Shown here in pieces: positions 36,808 through 45,271 of a DNA stretch of 59,660 nucleotides. The translations under genes and the position numbers were made by a program. The stretch is from Stutzerimonas azotifigens DSM 17556. GTDB taxonomy: Bacteria; Pseudomonadota; Gammaproteobacteria; Pseudomonadales; Pseudomonadaceae. The notes under the pieces are model-generated. The model saw only the letters and a list, made by a program, of their open reading frames with translations. It had not been told where the DNA came from and did not search any database. The DNA lies in contig NZ_AUDU01000057.1 in assembly GCF_000425625.1 (NCBI RefSeq), positions 1 to 59,660 of the forward strand, given 5' to 3'. Every line of letters begins with the position of its first letter. The first letter of the stretch is position 1.

Positions 36808-36995
36808 ACGACCACTGAGCCGCCCGTGCGGCCAGAACAAGAGAGAACCGACCAGCCTGCCGTCTCTTCGTCCGCCTTGGTGAGGAATCGCCAGGCGTGT
36901 CGTCTCTCAGTGCTACCCGTTACGCCCAGCCGCACATTTGCCAACGGGCCGTGTCCGCGGGACACAGTGCCAATAACAATGAGACGGAGACATCC

Positions 36996-37946
36996 ATGAG
37001 ACTGACCAAGCGCATTTCGCTGTTCGCCGCCGCTGCCGCCTTCACCGCGAGCACCGCAGCCGTCGCCGCGCCGACCTTCATCAACATCCTCACCGGTGGT
37101 ACCAGCGGGGTCTACTACCCGATCGGCGTCGCCCTGTCGCAGATGTACAACGGCATCGAGGGTGCGAAGACCTCCGTACAGGCCACCAAGGCCTCGGTCG
37201 AGAACCTCAACCTGCTGCAAGCGGGCCGTGGTGAACTGGCCTTCTCCCTCGGCGATTCCGTGTCCGACGCCTGGAACGGCGTGGAAGACGCCGGCTTCAA
37301 GAAGCCACTGAAGAAGCTGCGCGCCATCGCCGGCATCTACCCCAACTACATCCAGATCGTCGCCAGCAAGGAATCGGGCATCAAGACCCTGGCCGACCTC
37401 AAGGGCAAGAGCATCTCCGTCGGCGCGCCCAAATCCGGCACCGAGCTGAACGCCCGCGCCATCTTCAAGGCCGCCGGCATGTCCTACGATGACATGGGCA
37501 AGGTCGAATTCCTGCCGTATGCCGAGTCGGTCGAGCTGATCAAGAACCGCCAGCTGGACGCCACCCTGCAGTCCTCGGGCCTGGGCATGGCCGCCATCCG
37601 CGACCTGGCCGCGACCATGCCGATCACCTTCGTGGAGATCCCGGAAGCCGTGGTGCAGAAAATCGGCAACCCGGTCTACCAGTCGATGGTCATCCCGGCC
37701 GATACCTATGACGGCCAGACTGCCGACGTGAAGACCGTGGCCATCACCAACTTCCTGGTGACCCACGAAGACGTCTCCGAGGAAGTCGCCTACCAGATGA
37801 CCAAGCTGATGTTCGACAACCTCGAGCGCCTGCGCAACGCCCACTCGGCCGCCAACGACATCGACGTCAAGGCCGCGGCGAAGAATCTGCCGATTCCGCT
37901 GCACCCGGGCGCCGAGCGCTACTACAAGGAAATCGGCGCACTCTAA
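36996..37946 (+). CDS. TAXI-family TRAP transporter substrate-binding protein
   Basis: The 316-aa periplasmic receptor has a Sec signal (MRLTKRISLFAAAAAFTAST through VAA). The mature start FINILTGGTSGVYYPIGVALSQMYN is the classic TAXI motif, followed by SVQATKASVENLNLLQAGRGELAF. TAXI proteins bind small carboxylates or amino acids such as glutamate. It is the first gene of a sigma-54-dependent operon with the fused permease and DUF1850 gene. Confidence 0.93.
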   Translation: MRLTKRISLFAAAAAFTASTAAVAAPTFINILTGGTSGVYYPIGVALSQMYNGIEGAKTSVQATKASVENLNLLQAGRGELAFSLGDSVSDAWNGVEDAGFKKPLKKLRAIAGIYPNYIQIVASKESGIKTLADLKGKSISVGAPKSGTELNARAIFKAAGMSYDDMGKVEFLPYAESVELIKNRQLDATLQSSGLGMAAIRDLAATMPITFVEIPEAVVQKIGNPVYQSMVIPADTYDGQTADVKTVAITNFLVTHEDVSEEVAYQMTKLMFDNLERLRNAHSAANDIDVKAAAKNLPIPLHPGAERYYKEIGAL

Positions 37947-38075
37947 CCAGCGCCCGCGCGGGCCGGCACCGAATGCCTCCCGCACACGAGCCGGCGCCCG
38001 GCGTGCCCTTCGGCACCGCCGCGGCGCCTTTTCCTCGGCGCTCGGCAACGTCCTTGCAGTGAGAGAGTGATTCCA

Positions 38076-40100
38076 ATGAGCGAGAGCCAAGGGCTGCAAG
38101 GCAGCCCCAACGAATGGCCGAAGGCGGTGTTCTACGTCGCCCTGGCGTTTTCGGTCTACCAGATTGTAACTGCCGCATTCCACCCCTTTACCAGCCAGGT
38201 GCTGCGGGCCGGGCACGTCGGCTTCCTGCTGCTGCTGGTGTTCCTCTGCTACCCGGCGTTCGGCAAGAACCGCCCCTGGCAGCCGGCCGCCTGGCTGCTC
38301 GGCTTGGCCGGTATGGCCACGGCGCTGTACCAGTGGTATTTCGAGGCCGACCTGATCCAGCGTTCGGGTGACCTGACGACCGCCGACATGGTGATCGGCC
38401 TGGTGCTGATCGCGCTCGTGTTCGAGGCGGCCAGACGCGTGATGGGCATCGCCCTGCCGATCATCTGCGCGATGTTCCTGGCCTACGGGCTGCTGGGCGA
38501 ATACCTGCCCGGCGACCTGGCGCACCGCGGCTACGGCTTCGACCAGATCGTCAACCAGCTGTCGTTCGGCACCGAGGGCCTCTACGGCACCCCGACCTAC
38601 GTGTCGGCCACCTACATCTTCCTGTTCATTCTGTTCGGCGCCTTCCTCGAACAGGCCGGGATGATCAAACTGTTCACCGATTTCGCCATGGGCCTGTTCG
38701 GCCACAAGCTCGGCGGTCCGGCGAAGGTCTCGGTGGTTTCCTCGGCGCTGATGGGCACCATCACCGGCTCCGGCGTAGCCAACGTGGTCACCACCGGCCA
38801 GTTCACCATCCCGCTGATGAAACGCTTCGGTTACCGTCCGGCCTTCGCCGGCGGCGTCGAGGCGACCTCGAGCATGGGCAGCCAGATCATGCCGCCGGTG
38901 ATGGGCGCGGTGGCCTTCATCATGGCCGAGACCATCAACGTGCCTTTCGTCGAGGTGGCCAAGGCGGCCCTGATTCCCGCGCTGCTGTACTTCGGCTCGA
39001 CCTTCTGGATGGTTCACCTGGAAGCCAAGCGCGCCAACCTGCGCGGTCTGCCGAAGGACCAGTGCCCGAGCGCCTGGAACGCCGTGAAGGAACGCTGGTT
39101 CCTGCTGATCCCGCTGCTGGTGCTGGTCTACCTGCTGTTCTCGGGCCGCACGCCGATGTTCTCCGGCACCATCGGCCTGGCGCTGACCGCGATCGTGATC
39201 CTCGGCTCGGCGATCATTCTCAAGGTGTCCTCCACCGCGATGCGGATCGCCTTCTGGGTGGCGCTCGGCGTGCTCTGCGCCGGCTTCTTCCAGCTCGGCA
39301 TCGGCGTCATCTTCGCCGTCATCGGCGTGCTGGTGGTGGCCTGCTGGTTCATCAAGGGCGGCCGCGACACCCTGCGCATCTGTGTGCATGCACTGGCCGA
39401 AGGGGCGCGTCATGCGGTGCCGGTGGGGATCGCCTGCGCCCTGGTCGGCGTGATCATCGGCATCGTCTCGCTGACCGGCGTGGCCTCGACCTTCGCCGGC
39501 TACATCCTGGCGATCGGCAAGGACAATCTGTTCCTGTCGCTGGTGCTGACCATGATCACCTGCCTGGTGCTGGGCATGGGCATTCCGACCATTCCCAACT
39601 ACATCATCACCAGCTCCATCGCCGCTCCGGCGCTGCTGGACCTCGGCGTGCCGCTGATCGTCTCGCACATGTTCGTCTTCTACTTCGGGATCATGGCCGA
39701 CCTGACACCGCCGGTGGCGCTGGCCTGCTTCGCCGCCGCGCCAATCGCCAAAGAACGCGGCCTGAAGATCAGCCTCTGGGCGGTGCGCATCGCCGTGGCG
39801 GGCTTCGTCGTGCCCTTCATGGCGGTCTACTCGCCGGCGCTGATGATGCAGGGCGACAGCTGGCTGGCGACGATCTACATGCTGGTCAAGGCGGCCTTCG
39901 CCATCGGCCTGTGGGGCGCGGTATTCACCGGCTACCTGCAGCGCAGCCTGAGTTGGTGGGAGCGCATCCTCGCCTTCGTCGCCGGTGCCAGCATGATCCT
40001 GGCCGCACCGGCGACCGATGAGGTCGGCTTCGCCCTGGGTGCGATCTTCCTCGCCCAGCACTACTGGCGCGCCCGTCGCGCCGAGCCGGCGATCGCATGA
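38076..40100 (+). CDS. TRAP transporter fused permease (TAXI type, 4TM+12TM)
   Basis: The 674-aa membrane protein joins the small DctQ-like part (about 1-110) to the large DctM-like part, with some 16-18 helices. Signatures of the family include TPTYVSATYIFLFILFGAFLEQAG, MGTITGSGVANVVTTGQFTIP, GSQIMPPVMGAVAFIMAE and LGMGIPTIPNYIITS. The ATG at 38076 follows GAGAGAG at eight bases; a GTG at 38067 is a weaker choice. It follows the receptor by 129 bp and overlaps the DUF1850 gene by four bases. Confidence 0.93.
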   Translation: MSESQGLQGSPNEWPKAVFYVALAFSVYQIVTAAFHPFTSQVLRAGHVGFLLLLVFLCYPAFGKNRPWQPAAWLLGLAGMATALYQWYFEADLIQRSGDLTTADMVIGLVLIALVFEAARRVMGIALPIICAMFLAYGLLGEYLPGDLAHRGYGFDQIVNQLSFGTEGLYGTPTYVSATYIFLFILFGAFLEQAGMIKLFTDFAMGLFGHKLGGPAKVSVVSSALMGTITGSGVANVVTTGQFTIPLMKRFGYRPAFAGGVEATSSMGSQIMPPVMGAVAFIMAETINVPFVEVAKAALIPALLYFGSTFWMVHLEAKRANLRGLPKDQCPSAWNAVKERWFLLIPLLVLVYLLFSGRTPMFSGTIGLALTAIVILGSAIILKVSSTAMRIAFWVALGVLCAGFFQLGIGVIFAVIGVLVVACWFIKGGRDTLRICVHALAEGARHAVPVGIACALVGVIIGIVSLTGVASTFAGYILAIGKDNLFLSLVLTMITCLVLGMGIPTIPNYIITSSIAAPALLDLGVPLIVSHMFVFYFGIMADLTPPVALACFAAAPIAKERGLKISLWAVRIAVAGFVVPFMAVYSPALMMQGDSWLATIYMLVKAAFAIGLWGAVFTGYLQRSLSWWERILAFVAGASMILAAPATDEVGFALGAIFLAQHYWRARRAEPAIA

Positions 40101-40543
40101 TCGGCCTGTGCATGGGCTTGGCGGGGGCGGTGTGGGCGCAGTTGCCCCTGCCCGCCTTCACCCTGGCCTGGACGCACACGATCGAGAAGATCCGATGGGA
40201 AGAGGATTACCGCGTGACGCCGAGCGGGCTGCTGCTCGGCGAAGCACGGATCAAGGGTACCGGCGCCGGCATGGAAGTTCCGGATGGCGCGGTCCTGCGC
40301 GACGGATCCTGGCATTACCAGAACCAGGTTCCCCCGTTGCAACCCCTGCGGGTCGGGCGAACCCCCGAAGCCGGGGATTACCAACTGTGCTATGACCAGC
40401 GTTGTCACGCCCTGAGCGAATGGCTCGGCCCGCCAAAAGCGAGCCAGCCCGCGCTGGAACTGTGGAGCTGCTCCGTCTCGGCGGACGGCCTCGCAGGTCA
40501 CACCGTCAACGGCTACCCGGCCTACGCCGGCACCGCTCGTTGA
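40097..40543 (+). CDS. DUF1850 protein
   Basis: The 148-aa protein has a signal-like N-terminus (MIGLCMGLAGAVWAQLPLP) and the DUF1850 pattern FTLAWTHTIEKIRWEEDYRVTPSGLLLGEARIKGTGAGMEVPDGA. DUF1850 genes are common partners of TAXI-TRAP permeases; their task is unknown but an exported accessory role is likely. Its ATG overlaps the permease stop (ATGA). It ends in a Cys pair (CYDQRCH) that may form a disulfide. Confidence 0.85.
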   Translation: MIGLCMGLAGAVWAQLPLPAFTLAWTHTIEKIRWEEDYRVTPSGLLLGEARIKGTGAGMEVPDGAVLRDGSWHYQNQVPPLQPLRVGRTPEAGDYQLCYDQRCHALSEWLGPPKASQPALELWSCSVSADGLAGHTVNGYPAYAGTAR

Positions 40544-40585
40544 CCGCCAGCCCGGGCCTGGTTCCACGTGGAACCGGCGCCCGGA

Positions 40586-40954
40586 TCACTGGTCGCCCTC
40601 CTCCCAGCGCCCCTGGCTCTGCGTCTCGCACGCCGGCTGCAGGTAGCGCGCATCGCTCGCCACGCCGTAGTAGTGGATGTCCTGCCGATAGGGCAGATTC
40701 GACACCTGCGCATTGCGACACACCCCGAACGCCCCTTCCGGACAGGCCTCGACGAAAGTCACCTCGACCGTCTGCCCCGGCATCTCCGGCTGGCAGAAGC
40801 CGCTGCGGAACAGTTCGTCCGGGATGCTGATGTTCGACTGGCAGAGCTTTACCTCGATGCGCTCGTCATGGCTGTGCACGACGCAGGCTTCGCCGTGCGC
40901 CAGCCCGGCGGCGGAGGTCAGAAGGATCAGGGTCAGCAGGCGCGAAACGGTCAT
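40586..40954 (-). CDS. Small secreted hypothetical protein
   Basis: The 122-aa protein has a clear signal peptide (MTVSRLLTLILLTSAAGLAHG) and a mature part with six or more cysteines (ACVVH, KLCQS, GFCQP, EACPE, VCRN, PACET), pointing to disulfides in the periplasm. The family is not recognised. The start is chosen by GGAGAG upstream; an ATG 21 bases earlier lacks a site. It is convergent with the DUF1850 gene. Confidence 0.7.
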   Translation of the reverse strand: MTVSRLLTLILLTSAAGLAHGEACVVHSHDERIEVKLCQSNISIPDELFRSGFCQPEMPGQTVEVTFVEACPEGAFGVCRNAQVSNLPYRQDIHYYGVASDARYLQPACETQSQGRWEEGDQ

Positions 40955-41083
40955 CGGGGCTCTCCGGAACGGCACACGACTCTAGCATGGCCGTGCACCG
41001 GCACCTGTGACCGCCGCCCGCGAACGGTTCCGCCGCATGGCGGTCGCCGGCTAGACTGCGGGCTTCCGCTTTCGGTGGCCGCC

Positions 41084-42067
41084 ATGAACAATTCCGCACG
41101 CCTGACCGGCATTCCCACCCACCTGCTCGCCGGCCCGCTCGGCGCCGGCAAGACCAGCACCCTGCAGGCGCTGCTGGGCCAGCGTCCGGCCGACGAGCGC
41201 TGGGCGGTGCTGATCAACGAGTTCGGCCAGATCGGCCTGGATGCGGCCCTGCTCAGCGAACAGGCCGGCGAGGACGTGCATCTCGCCGAGGTTGCCGGCG
41301 GCTGCCTGTGCTGCGTCAACGGCACGCCCTTCCAGATCGCGCTCGGTCGCCTGCTGCGCCAGGCCCGGCCACAGCGCCTGTTCATCGAACCCTCCGGCCT
41401 CGGCCATCCACAGAGCCTGCTCGAGCAACTGCGCGCCGCGCCCTGGCGCGGGGTGCTGGCGGTGCAGCCGCTGGTGATGGTGCTCGACGCACAGGCCCTG
41501 GCCGACGAGGTACCGCTCGCGCCGAGCCAGCAGGCCACGCTGCCCGAGGCCGGGCTGCTGGTGCTGAACAAGAGCGAGGCGCTCGATGCGGCACAGCGAC
41601 AGGCCCTGCTGAGCAGGCTGCCGCACACTCGGGTGTTCTGGACTCACCACGGCCGGCTGCCGCTGGTCCATTTGCCAGGCGCGGACGCTCTCCCGGGGCC
41701 GGTAGACGAGGCAGCCGTACCGGAAGCGCCTCCCGCGCTGCCGCGACTGTGGCGCGACCCGGGCGAGCCGGAGTGCCGCGCCCAGGGCACGGCGGACGGC
41801 TGGAGCATCGGCTGGCGCTGGCACCCGAGCCAGCGGTTCGACCTGGCCCGGCTCGATGCCTGGCTGGCGACGCTCGACTGGACACGCGCCAAGCTCATCG
41901 TGCAGACGGCGCAGGGCCCGCGCTCGACGAACCGGCTCGGGGCAAACGATGCGCCGTGGCGCGACAGCGAATGGCGGCGCGATTCGCGGTTCGAACTGAT
42001 CTTCGCCGAGGAGCGTGACGCCGAGGCCCTGCAACGCGCCGTACAGGCCTGTCGCGAGTCGAGCTGA
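41084..42067 (+). CDS. COG0523 (CobW/ZNG1-type) metallochaperone GTPase
   Basis: The 327-aa protein is a G3E GTPase with Walker A GPLGAGKTS (near residue 17), the metal-binding CXCC motif in GGCLCC, a guanine-recognition segment LNKSEAL, and a short CobW C-terminal domain. Such proteins deliver zinc or other metals to client enzymes, often under metal shortage. A TAGACT (41052-41057) could be its -10. The cognate metal is unknown. Downstream genes encode His-rich membrane proteins, hinting at a metal-related cluster. Confidence 0.88.
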   Translation: MNNSARLTGIPTHLLAGPLGAGKTSTLQALLGQRPADERWAVLINEFGQIGLDAALLSEQAGEDVHLAEVAGGCLCCVNGTPFQIALGRLLRQARPQRLFIEPSGLGHPQSLLEQLRAAPWRGVLAVQPLVMVLDAQALADEVPLAPSQQATLPEAGLLVLNKSEALDAAQRQALLSRLPHTRVFWTHHGRLPLVHLPGADALPGPVDEAAVPEAPPALPRLWRDPGEPECRAQGTADGWSIGWRWHPSQRFDLARLDAWLATLDWTRAKLIVQTAQGPRSTNRLGANDAPWRDSEWRRDSRFELIFAEERDAEALQRAVQACRESS

Positions 42068-42070
42068 GAC

Positions 42071-42508
42071 TTACTGCCCGGAGCGCCGGCGCCAGTCTTC
42101 CAGCCGGATGACCTGGCCGCGCTGTGGCTGTGGCTGTGGCTGTGGCTGTGGCTGTGGCTGTGGCTGAAAGGCTATCTCCGGCTCGGCCGGGGCCACGAAC
42201 GGATGCGGCGCCAGCTCGATGCGGCCGACGTGCGAGCCGAACAGGGTGACGCTGCCGCTGTGGCGCTGCTCGCCGGTGACGGTGAACTCGAAGGCGTAGA
42301 CGCGGGCGAAGCGGCGTCTGCCCTGGGCGTCGCGAACCAGCCGGTAGCGGCCGAAGGCGACGTTGCCGTCCAGCAGTTCGACCCCCTGCTGCTGGCAATG
42401 GCGTTGCACGGCGGCCAGGGCGCGCTCGCGCAGGCCGTGGCCGTGCCACAGCCAGGCCGCCGCCGCGGCGATCGACAGGAAGAGGAACAGGTTGCCAAGC
42501 GTCAACAT
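42071..42508 (-). CDS. DUF3301 membrane protein with a Gln-Pro repeat
   Basis: The 145-aa protein has one N-terminal membrane helix (about 4-22) and the DUF3301 body (ERALAAVQRHCQQQGVELLD through FTVTGEQRHSG). Near the C-terminus there are seven Gln-Pro pairs encoded by a hexanucleotide tract (42121-42166), then RGQVIRLEDWRRRSGQ. Function is unknown. It is convergent with the COG0523 gene, only three bases apart. Confidence 0.85.
   Translation of the reverse strand: MLTLGNLFLFLSIAAAAAWLWHGHGLRERALAAVQRHCQQQGVELLDGNVAFGRYRLVRDAQGRRRFARVYAFEFTVTGEQRHSGSVTLFGSHVGRIELAPHPFVAPAEPEIAFQPQPQPQPQPQPQPQRGQVIRLEDWRRRSGQ
42121..42166. repeat. Hexanucleotide tandem repeat (GCTGTG)n
   Basis: Seven perfect copies of GCTGTG plus a partial one lie in the coding sequence of the DUF3301 gene. 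Slippage by whole units would keep the frame and change the Gln-Pro number. Confidence 0.92.
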
Positions 42509-42668
42509 GGTTCGAGGGTTCGACGATTCGGGAAAGGGAGCTGGCCAGCTTACTCCATCCCCGTGCCGGCGGAAGCGACATCCGATCGCAGATCGCCGAC
42601 ACGCCCGCCGGGTGACAGTCGACGGCCAGGCCCGCTAGCATCGCTGCATCTTCCGACAGGACCTGTCC

Positions 42669-43061
42669 GTGCTCGATCGACGCCTTCACCGCTGCGGCAC
42701 CTGGCTGGGCCTGTTCGCCCTGTGGCTGCTGCTGGCCGGCCCGCTGCTGTCGCAGAGCCTGGCGTCGCGTCCTGGCGACGGGCACGGCCACGCCCACGCG
42801 AGCATGCCGCAGCATGCGGCGGAGCCGTCGCACCACCATGTCGCAGGGCCTTCGCACGCCCATGCCGACGAAGCGCTGTGGGCCGCCTGCGGCTACTGCA
42901 CGCTGCTGTTCAGCTGCCCGGCGATCCAGCCGCCGGCGCTGCTGACCGGGCTGCCGCCGTTCGCCGGCGCCGCCCCGCCGACCCAACGGGCACAGGGCTT
43001 CCCACGTCCGGCCGCCATTCCCGGGGCGCGACCGCGGGCGCCACCGCCGACCCTCGCCTGA
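42669..43061 (+). CDS. DUF2946 protein, His-rich
   Basis: The 130-aa protein has an N-terminal membrane helix or signal (GTWLGLFALWLLLAGPLLSQ), a His-rich region (HGHAHASMPQH, PSHHHVAG, PSHAHADE), and the DUF2946 motif CGYCTLLFSCP. DUF2946 proteins are often found beside copper or TonB genes. The start is GTG at 42669. It precedes the PepSY gene by 64 bp and is probably in one operon with it. A metal-binding periplasmic role is an inference from composition and neighbours. Confidence 0.8.
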   Translation: MLDRRLHRCGTWLGLFALWLLLAGPLLSQSLASRPGDGHGHAHASMPQHAAEPSHHHVAGPSHAHADEALWAACGYCTLLFSCPAIQPPALLTGLPPFAGAAPPTQRAQGFPRPAAIPGARPRAPPPTLA

Positions 43062-43125
43062 TCGCTTTGCACGGCAGTCGCCGACCCGGCGGCTGCGATC
43101 ACGCGTATTCGTCTGCGGAGCTCCC

Positions 43126-44502
43126 ATGTCTTCGTTCTATTCGCTCGCCTGGCGCTGGCATTTCTACGCCGGGCTGTTCGTCGCACCCTTCATGATCCTG
43201 CTGGCCCTGACCGGGATCATCTACCTGTTCAAGCCGCAGCTCGACCCGCTGCTCTACGCCCACCTGATGCAGGTCGAACCGGCCGGCCAGACGCTCGACG
43301 CCGACGCCCAGCTGGCGCGCGTGCGCGAGGCCTACCCGGGAGCGAACCTGCAGCAGTACCTGCCGCCGATCGCCGCCGACCGCAGCGCGCAGTTCCTCGT
43401 CGCGCAGAACGGGCGGACGCTAGGGGTCTTCGTCGACCCCTACCGCGGCACGCTGCTCGGCACCCAGGACGCCCGCTACAACCTGCAGGCGGTGGCCCGC
43501 GCGCTGCACGGCGAGCTGATGATCGGCCCGCTCGGCGACCGCCTGATCGAGCTGGCCGCCGGCTGGGGCATCGTCCTGCTGGCCACCGGACTCTACCTCT
43601 GGTGGCCGCGCGGGCGCGGCTGGAAGGCCGTGCTCTGGCTGCGCCCGGGCAGCCGCGGCCGCGCCCTGTGGCGCCAACTGCATGGCGTGGTCGGCTTCTG
43701 GGGCGCACTCGGCCTGCTGTTCATGCTGCTCAGCGGGATGACCTGGACCGGCTTCTGGGGCCAGCAGTTCGCCGACGTCTGGAACCGCTTTCCGGCCGCC
43801 ATGTGGAACGAGGTGCCGCAGTCGCAGCGGCTGGCGCGCGCGCTCAACTCGGCCGAGCGCCAGACCGTGCCCTGGGCGGTGGAGCCCACGCCGCTGCCGC
43901 GTTCCGGCGGGCATGCCGGGCACGCTGCCGGCCACGCCCACGCGCAGCCGGCGAGCGAGCCGCGCATCGGCTTGCAGCAGGTGGTCGACGCGGCCCATGC
44001 GCGCGGCGTCGCCCCCGGCTACAGCATCACGCCGCCGGCCGATGCCGAGGGCGTCTACACCGTCTCGCTGTTCGCCGACGACCCGCGCGACGACGCCACC
44101 CTGCACCTGGACCAGTACAGCGGCGCGGTGCTGGCCGAGGTGCGCTGGGCCGACTACGGGCCGGTGGCGCGTACCGTCGAGACCGGCGTGAAGCTGCACG
44201 AGGGCAAGCTGTTCGGCTGGCCCAACCAGTTGGCCATGCTGCTGGTGTGCCTGATGATCCTGTTCTCGGCGCTCAGCGGCCTGGTCATCTGGTGGCAGCG
44301 GCGGCCGCGCGGACAGCTCGGCGTGCCGCCGCTGCCGGCCGACCTGCCGCGCTGGAAGACTGGCGTCGCGGTGATGCTGGCGCTGGCGGTGGCCTTTCCG
44401 CTGGTAGGGCTCTCGCTGCTGGCGGTGGCACTCCTGGACCGGCTGCTGCTGGCGCCCTGGCGCAGGCGCGGACCGGGCGCTCCGACCCTCGGCAACCCAT
44501 GA
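43126..44502 (+). CDS. PepSY-associated membrane protein
   Basis: The 458-aa protein shows the PepSY_TM layout: helices near 14-36, 145-165, 188-210, 365-390 and 405-430, conserved RWHFYAGLFVAPFMILLALTG and LHGVVGFWGALGLLFMLLSGM, and PepSY domains between them. A His-rich insert GGHAGHAAGHAHAQP is seen near residue 265. Relatives are inner-membrane proteins linked to iron or copper uptake and some act as ferric reductases (heme-ligand histidines in the helices). It follows the DUF2946 gene. Confidence 0.88.
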   Translation: MSSFYSLAWRWHFYAGLFVAPFMILLALTGIIYLFKPQLDPLLYAHLMQVEPAGQTLDADAQLARVREAYPGANLQQYLPPIAADRSAQFLVAQNGRTLGVFVDPYRGTLLGTQDARYNLQAVARALHGELMIGPLGDRLIELAAGWGIVLLATGLYLWWPRGRGWKAVLWLRPGSRGRALWRQLHGVVGFWGALGLLFMLLSGMTWTGFWGQQFADVWNRFPAAMWNEVPQSQRLARALNSAERQTVPWAVEPTPLPRSGGHAGHAAGHAHAQPASEPRIGLQQVVDAAHARGVAPGYSITPPADAEGVYTVSLFADDPRDDATLHLDQYSGAVLAEVRWADYGPVARTVETGVKLHEGKLFGWPNQLAMLLVCLMILFSALSGLVIWWQRRPRGQLGVPPLPADLPRWKTGVAVMLALAVAFPLVGLSLLAVALLDRLLLAPWRRRGPGAPTLGNP

Positions 44503-44811
44503 GTGACTGTGGGAAAACAGGACGCGCCGTGCAGGTGCATCCGCGGTCGAGACCGCTCCACGGGATGCCGCGGCGGACACGCAGCGGCGTAGGGTGGATG
44601 ACGGCGCAGCCTCATCCACGCGTCAGGTTCGGCTCATGCATGTGCCGGGAAGCGTGGTGGAAACGCTGCGCGGTTTTCCGCCCTACGTCCGGCACGACCT
44701 CGCAGGCCTCGTTCCCCGTCGGGCCAAAAGCTCTGCGGCCAAGCCCCCACGGGGGTGCTTTCCGGAAAAGAGGGCCTTTCTGTTCAAATAATGAACAAAT
44801 GGTTGCGCGAC
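44503..44811. repeat. Repeat-rich spacer with a 100-bp palindromic element
   Basis: No gene was found. An inverted copy of the REP unit (GCGGTCGAGACCGCTCCAC) is at 44543-44561. From 44588 to 44687 lies an element of about 100 bp with ends CGTAGGG and CCCTACG and an internal perfect stem GTGGATGA / TCATCCAC. Its left end CGTAGGGTGG equals that of the palindrome at 12705. A GC stem (CCCCCACGGGGG at 44745-44755) follows. Confidence 0.7.
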
Positions 44812-44846
44812 GTTCCTTTGTCTACTAATGTTGTAGACAAAGGAAC
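44812..44846. promoter_or_regulatory. Operator of the Xre/RES toxin-antitoxin operon
   Basis: GTTCCTTTGTCTAC (44812-44825) and GTAGACAAAGGAAC (44833-44846) are a perfect 14-bp inverted repeat with a 7-base spacer, ending 14 bp before the antitoxin ATG. Such a site is expected for autorepression by the toxin-antitoxin complex. Confidence 0.85.
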
Positions 44847-44860
44847 AGAAAGGATCTTCC

Positions 44861-45271
44861 ATGCCAACCGCCACCCTGCACAGGCTCACGCCCGAGCTGT
44901 CCTCCGAGGACGAGCGCCGCGACCTCGCGCGGGTCGTCGCCGCGCTCTTCGAGCGCTGGCAGCTGGACACCGAGCTGCAGATGCAATTGCTCGGCATGAG
45001 CCCCAAGAGCCGCAAGCAACTGCCCAAGTACCGCGCCGGCGAGCACCCGCTGCCCGGCAGCCGCGACACCCTGGACCGGGTCGGCTACCTGCTCGGCATC
45101 CACAAGGGCCTGCGCCTGCTGTTTCCCGAGGACGAGCAGTTGCGCTTCTCCTGGGTGCACCGGCGCAACCGCGCGCTGGAAGGCGCCACGCCGCTGGAGG
45201 TGATGGTGCGCGACGGCCTGCTCGGCATCGCCCGCGTCGCCCGCCTGGTCGACTTCCAGCGGGGTCGCTGA
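44861..45271 (+). CDS. Xre/MbcA/ParS-family antitoxin
   Basis: The 136-aa protein has a helix-turn-helix-like N-terminal part (WQLDTELQMQLLGMSPKSRKQLPKYR) and the C-terminal toxin-binding domain (FSWVHRRNRALEGATPLEVMVRDGLLGIARVARLVD), the COG5642 layout of antitoxins paired with RES toxins. AAGGA lies six bases before the ATG. It overlaps the toxin start (TGATG), and the perfect palindrome upstream is its likely binding site. Confidence 0.92.
   Translation: MPTATLHRLTPELSSEDERRDLARVVAALFERWQLDTELQMQLLGMSPKSRKQLPKYRAGEHPLPGSRDTLDRVGYLLGIHKGLRLLFPEDEQLRFSWVHRRNRALEGATPLEVMVRDGLLGIARVARLVDFQRGR

Noticed and set aside
36783..40061. A 1092-codon minus-strand frame opposite the TAXI transporter genes
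   Set aside because: It is extremely rich in His, Gln, Gly and Asp, as expected from reading hydrophobic membrane-protein codons backwards.
42121..42166. Short tandem units considered as a CRISPR-like array
   Set aside because: The six-base units are directly adjacent, without spacers, and encode Gln-Pro pairs inside a gene.
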